64,000 nt of DNA from JAAYAY01 sp963674575 (GCA_963674575.2 CAXXQT010000005.1:372001-436000); one strand, 5' to 3'. Counted from the stretch's first letter, positions 17,130-26,744 are shown. Made by a program: numbers and translations. Notes: generated by a model not told the origin, from the letters alone.

Positions 17130-17844
17130 ATGGAGGGGGATGCCATGCTGACTGACGATTTCGTAGCCACGATCAGAGATGCGGCAGAAAAGCTGCGAGG
17201 CCGACAGAAGCGAGCCTTTCAGGCAAAGGTTTCCGTGGACTATCTGGGCGGTAGTGCACGGCGAGCGGAAACCGTCTTCGGTTGGGGGCGAGAGGCCGTT
17301 CAGAAGGGGCTTCTGGAAAGGCAGGGGACGGCTGCGATCTCCGAGATCTCTGTCGATCGGTCCATCAAGGCCCTCGGCCGGCCCAAGACAGAGGATCGGC
17401 TGCCTCAACTGGAAGCAGATATCCGTTCTCTGGTAGATCCACAAATCTCTGGTAGATCCACAAAGTCAAGCCGATCCCAAGTTTCAGTCCGCTTCTGCGT
17501 ACACGCGCATGACCGCCGCGAGTGTGCGACAAGCGTTGATCAAACGCATGGGCTACAAGCCCCGGGACCTTCCAGGAAAACGCACGCTACGTCGCATTTT
17601 GGAAATGCACTGGAACGGAACACTGCTCGACACGGTCGAGAAGACGCTCGGGTGGGCCAAAACGATGACCTGGAAAGGGATTCAACCCGTGGTGCGGCTC
17701 TTAGACCGCGTTTACGAAACGGGAATCCGGTTAACTCGGGCAGCTCTCAGGCCGTATCAGCAGCGTCTGCGTCGTAGTGAACCCCTTCCCAAATGGAGCA
17801 TCGCCATCCAACCACAACCGCCCACTGCGGCGGCTTACGATTGA
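17130..17844 (+). pseudogene. ISAzo13-type transposase remnant, frameshifted and core-deleted
   Basis: Reading from 17130, residues such as VDYLGGSARRAETVFGWGRE, LGRPKTEDRLPQLEADIRSL fit the ISAzo13 N-terminus. At 17428-17465 a 19-bp sequence is duplicated in tandem, shifting the frame by one; removing one copy rejoins DPQSQADPKFQSA to MTAASVRQALIKRMGY. After KRTLRRILEMHWN the reading jumps to what resembles a family C-terminus (RVYETGIRLTRAAL...LPKWSIAI), so the DDE catalytic core is deleted. Not functional. Confidence 0.7.
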
Positions 17845-18074
17845 TGCCCACGGCGTTTCACCACGATCCTCTCGAAGGGGCGCAGCCGATGCGTCACGTG
17901 TCGGCCACGACGCCCAAAGACGCTGCTGGAAATGGGGCATTTCGGCATGCAATTGGGCCAACGGCGATCACGCTAACCGGCCATTCAACCTCTCTTCCTC
18001 GCCGTTGACCCAATTGCACGCCAAATGCCCACATTTGTAGGTCTGACTGGTAGATTCTTTTTGTCCGGCTGCCT

Positions 18075-18420
18075 TAAAGCATTGTGCGGATAACGGGTGG
18101 GGAATGAGAAGTTGGGGTGTTTGCGTAGACGGGCGATGCTGCTGGCTGCAACGAACCGTAGCTCATAGAGGGGGAATTGGCCGATTTGCTTGACATTTCT
18201 TTGCATGACCCGAATACTAAGCACAACAGGCCTCCTCACACCACCTCTTGGTACGATCCAATCGTGCCATCAAAAGCAGTCATTCAGCTCATCAAAAGAA
18301 CAAGGAGAGGCAGTGCTTTGAGGATCACGCGGTGGATTGCCGTGCGAAGGATATTGCCTGGAACCTGGCGGCGACTCCGTCGGACAGGTGAGAGTGTTTG
18401 ATTCGGGAAGGAGTGTTGTC
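18075..18420. other. intergenic region right of the degenerate element
   Basis: 346 bases without a convincing gene. It contains ATTGTGCGGATAACGGGTGG (18081-18100), similar to a stretch at 38060-38080. AAGGAG at 18408-18413 is the ribosome-binding site of the next gene. Confidence 0.4.
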
Positions 18421-18654
18421 GTGCCGAGATCCGTGTTGGAGGCGATCAAGATCGGGTTGTGGGATTTTGAGCCTACGGAGGTCCCGCCTGGGGAGTATGA
18501 CCGAACGGATGCGATGCCTGGAACCAAGGCGAAACTGTCGGTTCTGGCGGATCGGGTTCGAAGTGGCCTGCCCCTTTGGCACCCGGAAGATCGGGACGAA
18601 CTGGATGAAGTGTGCAACGCCGACGAATCCTACGTGCCGAACAATCCCCGCTAG
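18421..18654 (+). CDS. small conserved hypothetical protein (WDFEP family)
   Basis: 77 aa starting at GTG 18421, with AAGGAG seven bases upstream. The pattern PRSVLEAIKIGLWDFEP...DAMPGT..KL..LA.RV..GLPLWHP.D resembles a small protein I recall from many planctomycetes, with no known function. No membrane segment or signal. It is flanked by a degenerate element on the left and a convergent gene on the right. Confidence 0.7.
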   Translation: MPRSVLEAIKIGLWDFEPTEVPPGEYDRTDAMPGTKAKLSVLADRVRSGLPLWHPEDRDELDEVCNADESYVPNNPR

Positions 18655-18777
18655 GATCTTCCTGACGCAGTATTTGTTTCACTTCAGATAGTGATTCAGA
18701 AACACTTTGCAACTTCGTGGCTGCCACCCCGTTTCCCTGGGACGCTTCCTGAAAAGCGCGGCGAAGTTGTCCCTGAC

Positions 18778-19422
18778 TCATTCTTTAGAGGGGGCTGCGG
18801 GCGTCAGGCCCAGTGTGTGCAGTACCCACCGCGTGCGAAGAGCGGCATCAAACTCGGTGATCTCTTTTCTACGCTCGGGCGAGGCCTGTTCTTTCCAGAC
18901 GGCAATCTGTTGCGTCAAGATTTCGAGCAGGACAACCTCCGAGGAGAGATCTTCCTTTTCTTCTCCCGTTCCCGGTTGAAGCGCAGCGAGGTTCTTCCAC
19001 TTGCTCACCTCGGAGATCGTCTCGTCGAGATAGCTCAACCGGTCGGAATTGCTCATCGTCGAATACGCGTCGACCCGCTCGGCATACCACGTCTCGATGA
19101 GGGTGAGAATGTTGGTCCAGAGTCGATCTTCGTAACGCGGTTCCAATTCCTGGCGAAGCGAGACCATGTCCAAGTCGTCGCGAAGTTCCTCTTGAAATCG
19201 CGCGATCAGGATGTTCCGTGTCTTGAGCGGCTCATCGCGCAGGTCCCGCAATATGAGCCAACGCAGGAGCCCGTCACGGTTAGCTGTGGCGGGATCGGGC
19301 AGGCGGATGCTAGTTGCCCAGTAGGCACCGAGCAGCAGAAGGACCACCGCGAGGCAGCCCGTCCATAGGACCGCTTTGCGGGCTGCCTGAAATTTCGGGG
19401 GAGAGCTTTGCTTTAGGGTCAT
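18778..19422 (-). CDS. single-pass membrane protein, unknown function
   Basis: 214 aa. One N-terminal membrane segment at about residues 19-37 (VLWTGCLAVVLLLLGAYW), then an entirely helical, charged domain facing out (for example ARFQEELRDDLDMVSLRQEL). No enzyme motif is recognised. Its TGA overlaps an ATG (ATGA) of a further minus-strand open frame that I do not accept as a gene. Confidence 0.6.
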   Translation of the reverse strand: MTLKQSSPPKFQAARKAVLWTGCLAVVLLLLGAYWATSIRLPDPATANRDGLLRWLILRDLRDEPLKTRNILIARFQEELRDDLDMVSLRQELEPRYEDRLWTNILTLIETWYAERVDAYSTMSNSDRLSYLDETISEVSKWKNLAALQPGTGEEKEDLSSEVVLLEILTQQIAVWKEQASPERRKEITEFDAALRTRWVLHTLGLTPAAPSKE

Positions 19423-19803
19423 TTGTTAGGGCGTTCCTGGGATTGCGTGATTATACCGCATCGCTCAACTGGCTGTTGGTGGATTCACCAGAAATGTCTC
19501 CGCTTTGTCCGCCAATACACGGGGGACGGCCGAATAACCCGAAGCCTCGGCCGTGTCTCTTCATGGTCCTGGTTCCGTTGGGGGCATTCGGTACCCCGCC
19601 TTCTTCTGCGGTCGTCGAGACTGTTGTTTGATTCGGTTGAACGCACCGGATCTTTGCTCGCCGGTTGTCGTGGGTCGGAGGATTGACGAGAAGGAGAGAA
19701 CATGGCAGGCTACCGGTTAGTTTGGGAGGGGGATGCGGCAACCAGAAGGTTGAAGGCTTGCCCCGATCCTGCCATGTTTACTGAATTTACAGGGAATTGA
19801 GCC
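19423..19803. other. divergent intergenic region
   Basis: 381 bases between the membrane protein (minus) and the TolC-like protein (plus). No gene, repeat or clear promoter box was recognised. Confidence 0.4.
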
Positions 19804-22434
19804 ATGCCGTGGGCTGCTCTCCTTCTTGCCAATGCCCTTCTCGCCCAGACGCCAGCTATTTCTGCCCCTCAGGAGAACGTTGGTACGCTGGCATTGCCCC
19901 CGATGGGACCAGCCGGTGCGACAGACGGATCGGGGGAGAATGGTTCTCTTATGGGAGGATACGGTGCGCCCGCTGGTGCGGCGCCGAGTCCACCGTCGTC
20001 CAGCGGCGGGCAGTTTGATTACATGGGCAGCGGGCTACCGCCTGCCGGGGGGGCGACGCCCGCTGCTCCGGCTGAACCGTCGCCAGGGTCTCCTGCCGCA
20101 TCGTCTCAGGCCCCGCGGAGTTCGCCCGACAATCCATTGGACAACAACATCCTGAGGGCCTTGAATTTCCGTGAGGATCTGAAAGAGGGGGCGGCCACCG
20201 TTCCGGCAGCGCCGTCAGAGCCGGGGACTTCTCATGAGAGCAGGCCGGTCGCTCCCGCTTATGATGCGTCAGCGCCGCCTGCCCAATCTGCGTGGCAACC
20301 TTCCGGCCCTGCCGCCACGACCGCACGAAAAACGCCGGAGGAGATGCTTGAAGAGGTTATGACGCTTCCCGTCAACACGGCCGTGGTCGGGCGTTCCGTG
20401 GCGCTCCTGGACGTGCTTGGCCGGGTCAGCGATCGCGACAAGCGTCTGGGAATCGCCCATGCCTACTGGCGACTCGTGGCAGCCTTGGGGGAGTACCGCT
20501 GTTGCTGGGACGAGGCCCGGCAAATCCAGTCGTTTGGTAGGGACGCGATCGAGCCTGGCCTGCTTGCATCGGCTCAGCAGGCCGCAGACCGCGAGTTGAC
20601 GGCCGCTGAACTGGCAGTTCTCAATTCCCAATATGCGCTTGCCGAGGCAGCGGGGCTCGATGCATCCGGCCAACTGCCTCTGCCGGGTGATCGGCCCCAT
20701 TTGGGAACCTACTACACCCACTTCGACGAGATCTATGCCGATCAAACCGCACCCGGACAGACCCGCCTGCTGCATCGCACCTTGCCGCTGGAGCACAAGT
20801 TGATCGGAGTGCGAGGTGAGGCGGTGCAGGCGGCGGAGAATGCGTTTCAGGCGGTCGACCAGGCCTATTACAATCGACTTGCGGATGGCGCCGATGTTCT
20901 GGCGGCCCTCCGCGAGATCACAACCCAGCGCCGGGCATGGATTGACGCCGTCGCCGCTTACAATCATTCCATTGCCGAATATGCCCTGACGATTGTAGGC
21001 CCGGAAACTTCGGGACGCAGCCTCGTTGGGCTACTGATCAAGGTGGCCAGCGCATCGCCGCCAGTCGCGGACGAATCCCCCGTGCCCGGCGTGCCCACGT
21101 TGGCGCCTCGCGAACCGGTTGCGGACGCGATGCCGGCGCCCGCTCTGCCTCCGTCTCCTCGGCTCTCAGCGGGGATCTCTGATTCCGCCGTAACCCCGGC
21201 AACCGCGGAAGAACCTCTCGCCGAGAGCTCTGAACTCACGCAGGACTGGACCGTGTTGTCGGCAGCAGGAGAGGAGCCTGCTCAGGAACGTGCGGAAGTC
21301 GCTCCATCGGAGGAGCCGACTGGGGCTGAGAATCAGGAACCTCGCGAAACGTTCCCTTCCCCGACGTTATCCAGCGCCGACGAAACGCTCGACCCTCCTT
21401 CATCGCCTGGTGAAGATTCCAAAGCCATTCCTGAGCAGGCGGTCGCGGTCGACGGGACGGATTCCCAGGACCCTGACGTTGCGGCGGAACAGTCCGAGTT
21501 CGGGACGACGGGGGCGGCGGGGCCGTCCTTTCCCGACACGCGAGATATGGTGGTCCAAACGAGTCCCCTGGTGGCCGTGGATGATGAGGGGACGCCTGCG
21601 ATCCGCCAGACCGTCAATCGGCAATTGGGGCCGGCTCCTTCTGGAAGCCAGGTACGTCTTTACGGCAACCTGGTCGGGCTGGAGCCCGGCGTTCAGGCAA
21701 AGCGTTTGATCGCGGATTGGCACCACGGTGGGGTTGAGGAAAACGCTCGCGGCGCGCAAAGCGTCGATTTGGAATCCTGCCTGGAGGGTATTCCTGCCAC
21801 ACAGCGGCACGCCGTGATCGAGGCCTTTTGGGAAGCTTCCCATGGTGTGGCCGAATTGGAAATCTGCCGCAGGCATGCACAATTGCTCGACGGACTGGTC
21901 AACGCGGTGACGCTTGGGCAAGCTGGTACGAGCGATGCGATGGCACGGTTGCGGCTGGCACAACTTGATGCCGAGGCGAGGGGCCTGGAGGCCGAGACGC
22001 GACTCCTGGCGACTCGTTATGAGTTGACGAAACGTTGCGGTCGCCCGCTCACCGAGGCTTGGCTTGTTCCGACGACTCTACCCCTTACGGGCAACTATCA
22101 TTTGGGCTTCGATTCGCCGCCACGGCAATTCGTGCAATCGTGGCCTCTGAAGAGGCTGGCGACGGTCATTCCCGCCCTCAGTCGGAGTCTCAAGGATCGC
22201 GCCGTTGCAGTTGTGGAAGCAGACGCCCGACGTGTTGAAGCCGTGAATGCGTATCAGGCGAGATCGATTCGATTTGACCGCGTGCTGGCGGCCGTGGATC
22301 AGGAGACCGAGGAGAGCCTGGAATTCCTGCGTCTCGTGTCGGCCTACAACCAGTCGACGGCCGAATACGCGACCCTCGTCGTTCCCAAGTCGCTCCCCGT
22401 CAAGGATTTCGTGGGCACTCTGGTGCTTCGTTGA
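19804..22434 (+). CDS. secreted protein with two TolC-like helical domains
   Basis: 876 aa. The N-terminus MPWAALLLANALLAQTPAIS looks like a short signal peptide. A Pro/Ala/Ser-rich region follows, then helical domain 1 (about 178-412), a long acidic Pro/Glu-rich linker, and helical domain 2 (about 615-876). The domains end alike: AYNHSIAEYALTIVGP and AYNQSTAEYATLVVP, which resembles the closing helix of TolC-type outer-membrane efflux proteins. It may be a diverged efflux channel subunit or a periplasmic structural protein; no transporter genes are adjacent. Confidence 0.65.
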   Translation: MPWAALLLANALLAQTPAISAPQENVGTLALPPMGPAGATDGSGENGSLMGGYGAPAGAAPSPPSSSGGQFDYMGSGLPPAGGATPAAPAEPSPGSPAASSQAPRSSPDNPLDNNILRALNFREDLKEGAATVPAAPSEPGTSHESRPVAPAYDASAPPAQSAWQPSGPAATTARKTPEEMLEEVMTLPVNTAVVGRSVALLDVLGRVSDRDKRLGIAHAYWRLVAALGEYRCCWDEARQIQSFGRDAIEPGLLASAQQAADRELTAAELAVLNSQYALAEAAGLDASGQLPLPGDRPHLGTYYTHFDEIYADQTAPGQTRLLHRTLPLEHKLIGVRGEAVQAAENAFQAVDQAYYNRLADGADVLAALREITTQRRAWIDAVAAYNHSIAEYALTIVGPETSGRSLVGLLIKVASASPPVADESPVPGVPTLAPREPVADAMPAPALPPSPRLSAGISDSAVTPATAEEPLAESSELTQDWTVLSAAGEEPAQERAEVAPSEEPTGAENQEPRETFPSPTLSSADETLDPPSSPGEDSKAIPEQAVAVDGTDSQDPDVAAEQSEFGTTGAAGPSFPDTRDMVVQTSPLVAVDDEGTPAIRQTVNRQLGPAPSGSQVRLYGNLVGLEPGVQAKRLIADWHHGGVEENARGAQSVDLESCLEGIPATQRHAVIEAFWEASHGVAELEICRRHAQLLDGLVNAVTLGQAGTSDAMARLRLAQLDAEARGLEAETRLLATRYELTKRCGRPLTEAWLVPTTLPLTGNYHLGFDSPPRQFVQSWPLKRLATVIPALSRSLKDRAVAVVEADARRVEAVNAYQARSIRFDRVLAAVDQETEESLEFLRLVSAYNQSTAEYATLVVPKSLPVKDFVGTLVLR

Positions 22435-22451
22435 ATCGGTCGGTGGGCCGG

Positions 22452-22853
22452 TTACATTGCCTGACGCTTGCGATCCAATCGCTTCTGGAATCGCGTTTGA
22501 TCGATGACCGCACGGACGTGCTTGCCCTGGGCCACGAGCTCTTGGCTGTCGCGGGCCTCGAAATCGAGCAGGATCTTGTTGCCCTCAACGGCCGTGATTG
22601 TGGCACGGGCGACGAGCGTGTCTCCCGGTGGCGTCGCGGCAAGGTGCTGGAACTCGAATCCCATCCCTACGGAGGCCTCGTTCGCGTCGAGATGGGGAAG
22701 GATGGCTTCGTAGGCCGCCGTTTCCATGGCATAGAGGACCCATGGCGTCGACATGACGGCGGGCGCGCCGGGCTTGCGATGGCTGACCAGGTTCTCGCTG
22801 ACAACGCGGTGGCGATACTCGCCGGTAATTCCGGGGACGAGAGTTTTCTTCAT
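22452..22853 (-). CDS. hot-dog thioesterase (FlK-like)
   Basis: 133 aa. The pattern PWVLYAMETAAYEAILPHLDANEASVGMGFEFQHLAATPPGD matches small hot-dog thioesterases of the fluoroacetyl-CoA thioesterase-like group, which hydrolyse acyl-CoA esters. The putative active region is MSTPWVLYAME followed by the catalytic-type His in FQHLAATP. The ATG is preceded, only five bases away, by a 168-bp heptanucleotide array and lacks a Shine-Dalgarno. Convergent with the TolC-like gene. Confidence 0.8.
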   Translation of the reverse strand: MKKTLVPGITGEYRHRVVSENLVSHRKPGAPAVMSTPWVLYAMETAAYEAILPHLDANEASVGMGFEFQHLAATPPGDTLVARATITAVEGNKILLDFEARDSQELVAQGKHVRAVIDQTRFQKRLDRKRQAM

Positions 22854-22858
22854 GAAGA

Positions 22859-23026
22859 GGGTTCAGGGTTCAGGGTTCAGGGTTCAGGGTTCAGGGTTCA
22901 GGGTTCAGGGTTCAGGGTTCAGGGTTCAGGGTTCAGGAAGCAGGGTTCAGGAAGCAGGGTTCAGGAAGCAGGGTTCAGGAAGCAGGGTTCAGGAAGCAGG
23001 GTTCAGGAAGCAGGGTTCAGGAAGCA
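22859..23026. repeat. 24-unit heptanucleotide array
   Basis: Eleven perfect GGGTTCA units (22859-22935) are followed by GGAAGCA alternating with GGGTTCA up to 23026, in total 24 units in unbroken 7-bp register. On the minus strand it lies directly upstream of the thioesterase ATG. A short inverted copy (GAACCCTGCTTCC, 23034-23046) can pair with the last units. Copy number is likely to vary by slippage. Confidence 0.95.
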
Positions 23027-23193
23027 GAATCCCGAACCCTGCTTCCTTAACCTGCCCCCTGCTTTCTCCCAGTATAGCTCCCGGTAGCGAGAGGGGGAAT
23101 TGAGGTGGGGTCGTGTAGCGGTTATGGTAGTGCCTGTTGCGATTAACAATTCTGATGCGTTCCGACCGGCGCACGCGCCGTTTGTGGGGAACC

Positions 23194-25758
23194 ATGGAAC
23201 GAGACATCGTTGGGACATGGCATTTCATGGTTTGCTCCCGTCATTGCGTCTGGTTGCTCGTCTTTGTCTGGCTGGGGTGGGAAACGCCGGTTGCCGGGCA
23301 GGCACCGTCCTCCCCGGGTCCGCGGCCTGGTGTCCAGATGGGCGCCTCTATCGGCTTTCGCCGCTATCGCCCGGGGACTTGGGGAGTGGTGGCAGTTACC
23401 GCCTCGAATCCGACAGATCAAGATGCCGAACTGTTCGCCGCTACGTATATCGCCGGGGAAGCGACGCTTCAGTACGGGCGGAAGATCTGGGTGCCGGCCC
23501 ACTCCATTCTGCGTTCTACCTGTCCGATTCACATTCCTGGTTCGCTCCCGTCCAATGCGGATCATGTGGAACTCGTCTCCGTCCCGGTTGCTACACTTCC
23601 TGACGCCGAGGCTTCTTCGCGGTCTTATGCGACAGCCATGGCCGGATCGAAGCCGCTGATCGTTATGCAGGAAAGACTGGCCGTGGGGATCATTGGCGAC
23701 TTCGACCGGTTGCCGCTTCCCGAAGAGAAATTGCCACACTACACATGGCCCGAGGCGAGTTCCCCCTCGGCGGACGATCCCGTCTTTGATCTCGTGCGAG
23801 CCGCGTGCCGGAGCCAGGATCTGTCGCCTCGCGTATCCACGGTCAATGCACGGGACCTTCCTGCCGATCGGGCGGGCCTGGATGCTCTGGACGTGATCGT
23901 TGTCTCCACCAACAACTTGGCTGAGGACGCCGACGCATCGGCCCTTCTTCGGGATTGGACGCTTGGTGGCGGCACGCTCTGGGTCATGCTCGATCAAATG
24001 GAACAGGAGTCGGTTTCGGCGATCCTGGGTGACACGTTCACCTCGACGATCGTGGATCGCGTGGGCCTGACAGAACTGGAAATTGAGGATGTGCGGACCA
24101 AGATCGAACGACAGGAGAGCACGCCTCTGGAGTTCGACGAGGCGGTTTCCCTGGCACGGGTCGTTCCGCGAGACGCAATCGTTACCGATACAGTGGCCGG
24201 TTGGCCGGCGGCGTTCCGTCAGCCGTTCGGCCTGGGGAGAGTGTTTTTCACGACTCTCGGCCCGTCGGCCTGGTTCGGTCCGGCAGGGCCGGACGGCGCG
24301 CCGTCGGAGGGCAGATCAAACGGGCAAACCGACGTTGCGAGACGCCCCTTGAGCCGACTTGCCGGCGAGTGTCTTGCACCTCGAAGGCCGGATCCGATTG
24401 AACTTGAGAAGGTGAAACCGCTCCTGGCGAAGGAGATCGGCTACCGGATTTTGAGCAAGGGGGCGGTGGCCGCGATTCTCGCCGGTTTTTGCCTTCTGCT
24501 CTGCATCGCGGGAGCCGTGTTTTGGAGGTCGGGACGCCTCGACCGAGTGCTCTGGGCGGCGCCGCTCGCAGCCGCTGCCGCGAGCGCGGTCTTTCTGGGC
24601 GTGGCGACGACCGCGAGAAACTCCGTGCCCCCCTGCGTTGCCGTGTGGCAGAATCTTCGCCTGGAACCAGGGCTCACCACCGGACGGACTTCCGGACTGC
24701 TCTCCCTCTATAATCCGGACGTGGGCCAAGGCGAAATGGGGGCGACTCGCGGTGGCCTGTTCCTGCCGGATATGGCTGCCATGGAGGGGCGACGCCGGCG
24801 AATCGTATGGACCGACGAAGGGGCGTGGCAATGGGAAGATCTCGAGCTTCCACCGGGCATCCGCACCGCGCCGCTGCAACGAATCAACCATTTCGACACC
24901 ACCGTGGATTGCCGGGCTCGATTCGGGCCGTCGGGGCTGACGGGGACCTTCGGTCCGGCTCCGTTCCATGACCTTTCCGATGCGGTCATCTCCGTTCCTC
25001 GGCGCCCGCTCCTTGCGACCAAGATTCTTGCCGGCGGCACGCTCAGTGCCACGAGCAAGGACGTGCTGGCGCCGGGCGAGTTCGTGGCCGACACCTGGCT
25101 GTCGGACGTCCAGCAGCGCAGGGTTGATGTTTACCGGATGCTGCTCAAAAAACGCGTTGGTTTGGAGCAGGATACGCGGGCCATGCTGTACGCCTGGGCC
25201 GATCCACTCGAAATGGGATTCGTCTTTCCCCAAACTGATCGTCTGGGAGACGCTTTGATTTCCTGTCCCTTGCGGTTCGAACCCTCCAGTCCGGGCGCCG
25301 CGGTGACCGTGCCGGCATCGTTCCTCACCTATCGAGGAGTGGACGGTCCCGACGGCTCCCGTTCCGCAGCGTACAACACGTTCACCGACGAATGGGCCGA
25401 CTCGCAACTGGCGCTATGCCAGTGGTTGCGGTTCCAGGTGCCGGAGTCCGTCCTGCCCCTGGAGGTGAGTCAGGCCACCTTCTCGTTTACGATACGGGCG
25501 CCCTCAAGGCCCGTTGACGTGATGGCCGTAGGTGACGGGGAGCCGGTTGCCGTCAGGCATCTTTCCCATCCGATCGGGACGTACGAGGTGATCTTGGATC
25601 GTCCCCAGTGGCTGCAACTGGACGAGGAAGGCGGGCTGAGGATCGGCATTCGCGTGGGGGCGGAAGAAGCGGGCGAGTCCACCGACATGATGAAGCAGGC
25701 GCCGTGGAAGGTGGAAACCGTTCAGATGGGCGTGGTAGGCAAGGTTCTCGGAGATTGA
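23194..25758 (+). CDS. large membrane-anchored exported protein upstream of ABC-2 genes
   Basis: 854 aa from ATG 23194. Signal-anchor at residues 11-33 (FMVCSRHCVWLLVFVWLGWE). An extracytoplasmic beta-rich N-terminal domain is followed by a region like GATase-type chains (DALDVIVVSTNNLAED, LRDWTLGGGTLWVML), then two membrane segments (GAVAAILAGFCLLLCIAGAVF and WAAPLAAAAASAVFLGV), then another beta-rich domain. It sits two bases before the ATPase gene, so it is probably an accessory of that transporter, as in gliding-type GldG/DUF4350-like systems. Function inferred from context only. Confidence 0.7.
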   Translation: MERDIVGTWHFMVCSRHCVWLLVFVWLGWETPVAGQAPSSPGPRPGVQMGASIGFRRYRPGTWGVVAVTASNPTDQDAELFAATYIAGEATLQYGRKIWVPAHSILRSTCPIHIPGSLPSNADHVELVSVPVATLPDAEASSRSYATAMAGSKPLIVMQERLAVGIIGDFDRLPLPEEKLPHYTWPEASSPSADDPVFDLVRAACRSQDLSPRVSTVNARDLPADRAGLDALDVIVVSTNNLAEDADASALLRDWTLGGGTLWVMLDQMEQESVSAILGDTFTSTIVDRVGLTELEIEDVRTKIERQESTPLEFDEAVSLARVVPRDAIVTDTVAGWPAAFRQPFGLGRVFFTTLGPSAWFGPAGPDGAPSEGRSNGQTDVARRPLSRLAGECLAPRRPDPIELEKVKPLLAKEIGYRILSKGAVAAILAGFCLLLCIAGAVFWRSGRLDRVLWAAPLAAAAASAVFLGVATTARNSVPPCVAVWQNLRLEPGLTTGRTSGLLSLYNPDVGQGEMGATRGGLFLPDMAAMEGRRRRIVWTDEGAWQWEDLELPPGIRTAPLQRINHFDTTVDCRARFGPSGLTGTFGPAPFHDLSDAVISVPRRPLLATKILAGGTLSATSKDVLAPGEFVADTWLSDVQQRRVDVYRMLLKKRVGLEQDTRAMLYAWADPLEMGFVFPQTDRLGDALISCPLRFEPSSPGAAVTVPASFLTYRGVDGPDGSRSAAYNTFTDEWADSQLALCQWLRFQVPESVLPLEVSQATFSFTIRAPSRPVDVMAVGDGEPVAVRHLSHPIGTYEVILDRPQWLQLDEEGGLRIGIRVGAEEAGESTDMMKQAPWKVETVQMGVVGKVLGD

Positions 25759-25760
25759 GC

Positions 25761-26729
25761 ATGAACGACCAACCCTCGGCCGTTGTCGTGAAAGACCTGA
25801 CCAAAGTTTACGGTCAGTTCACGGCCTTGGACCGGCTATCCTTCGAACTCGAGCAGGGTCGAATTCTCGGCCTGATCGGCCCCAATGGGGCGGGGAAGAC
25901 CACGGCAATCAAAATCCTTGTCGGACTGGCCCGGGCCTCGGGGGGCTCGGCCAGTATCGCGGGGCACGACTGCCTTCGACAACCCAAACGGATCAAACGC
26001 CTCGTGGGCTACATGCCCGACGTATTTGGTTCCTACGACAATATGCGCGTGTGGGAATACCTCGACTTCTTCGGGGCCGCTTTCGGCATCCGCAGGTCGC
26101 GACGCCGGGGCCGCATCGACGAGGTCATGGAAATGACCGGCTCGACGTACATGCGTGACCGTTACGTGGAAAGTCTCAGCCACGGGATGAAGCAGCGGAT
26201 CGGGATCGCGCGCACCCTGCTGCACGATCCGAGCGTGTTGATTCTCGACGAGCCGGCCAACGGACTGGATCCCCAGGCCCGAATCGAAATGCGTCAAATC
26301 CTGCTGCGGCTCGCGGAACTCGGCAAGACCTTGATCGTTTCCAGCCACATTCTCCCCGAACTTGCGCGGATTTGCGATGTGGTGGCGATCCTCAATCACG
26401 GCAAGCTGGAGGCCTTCGGTCCGGTCGATGGAATCATGCGCACCATTTTCCAGAAGCGCACCATTGAGGTCCAACTGGACGACGAACAGGGCGTCGCGGG
26501 AGCTGCCCGCCTGGTGCGGGAATCGATTGAACCTGACGCGGAAGTCTCCGAGTCGCCCTCGGAAGCGGTCGTTCGTTTTCAGACGGCGAAGCCGGAAAGC
26601 GAGATGGGCGGGCTCCTGGCGAGCCTGGTGGCGGCACAAATTCCCGTCACCCAGTTTCGCGAGATCCCTGCCGATCTCGAGGACGCGTTTCTTTCCGTCA
26701 CTCAGAATGCGAAGCAGGCCGCGTCGTAA
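25761..26729 (+). CDS. ABC transporter ATP-binding protein
   Basis: 322 aa. Walker A GPNGAGKTT at residues 40-48, signature LSHGMKQR near 140, Walker B VLILDEPANGLDP, and the switch histidine in VSSHILPEL. The C-terminal extension (about 230-322) is typical of ABC-2 ATPases. It powers the permease encoded next; the first gene of the operon ends two bases upstream. Confidence 0.95.
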   Translation: MNDQPSAVVVKDLTKVYGQFTALDRLSFELEQGRILGLIGPNGAGKTTAIKILVGLARASGGSASIAGHDCLRQPKRIKRLVGYMPDVFGSYDNMRVWEYLDFFGAAFGIRRSRRRGRIDEVMEMTGSTYMRDRYVESLSHGMKQRIGIARTLLHDPSVLILDEPANGLDPQARIEMRQILLRLAELGKTLIVSSHILPELARICDVVAILNHGKLEAFGPVDGIMRTIFQKRTIEVQLDDEQGVAGAARLVRESIEPDAEVSESPSEAVVRFQTAKPESEMGGLLASLVAAQIPVTQFREIPADLEDAFLSVTQNAKQAAS

Positions 26730-26744
26730 GGCTACGGAGAACTT

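Larger units (their letters stand above)
16902..18074. mobile_element. ISAzo13-like deletion derivative with 38-bp inverted ends
   Basis: Perfect 38-bp inverted repeats at 16902-16939 and 18037-18074 (beginning AGGCAGCCGGACAAAAAG) enclose 1173 bp. Inside is a transposase remnant whose N-terminal and C-terminal parts match the ISAzo13 pattern but whose central catalytic region is missing. Both ends carry extra hairpins: a perfect 35-bp palindrome next to the left end and an imperfect one at about 17936-18030. No target duplication was recognised. This is a dead or non-autonomous element. Confidence 0.7.

Noticed and set aside
18473..18781. 102-aa minus-strand frame starting with ATGA overlap after the 214-aa membrane protein
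   Set aside because: Its first 40 residues look helical, but the rest is antisense to the better-supported 77-aa gene at 18421-18654 and is low-complexity Arg/Pro sequence.
22859..23026. CRISPR array
   Set aside because: Units are contiguous 7-mers with no unique spacers, and no cas genes are present.
22753..23103. Plus-strand frames encoding GFRVQGS-type repeats
   Set aside because: Translation of the heptanucleotide array; antisense to the thioesterase start and no independent coding signal.
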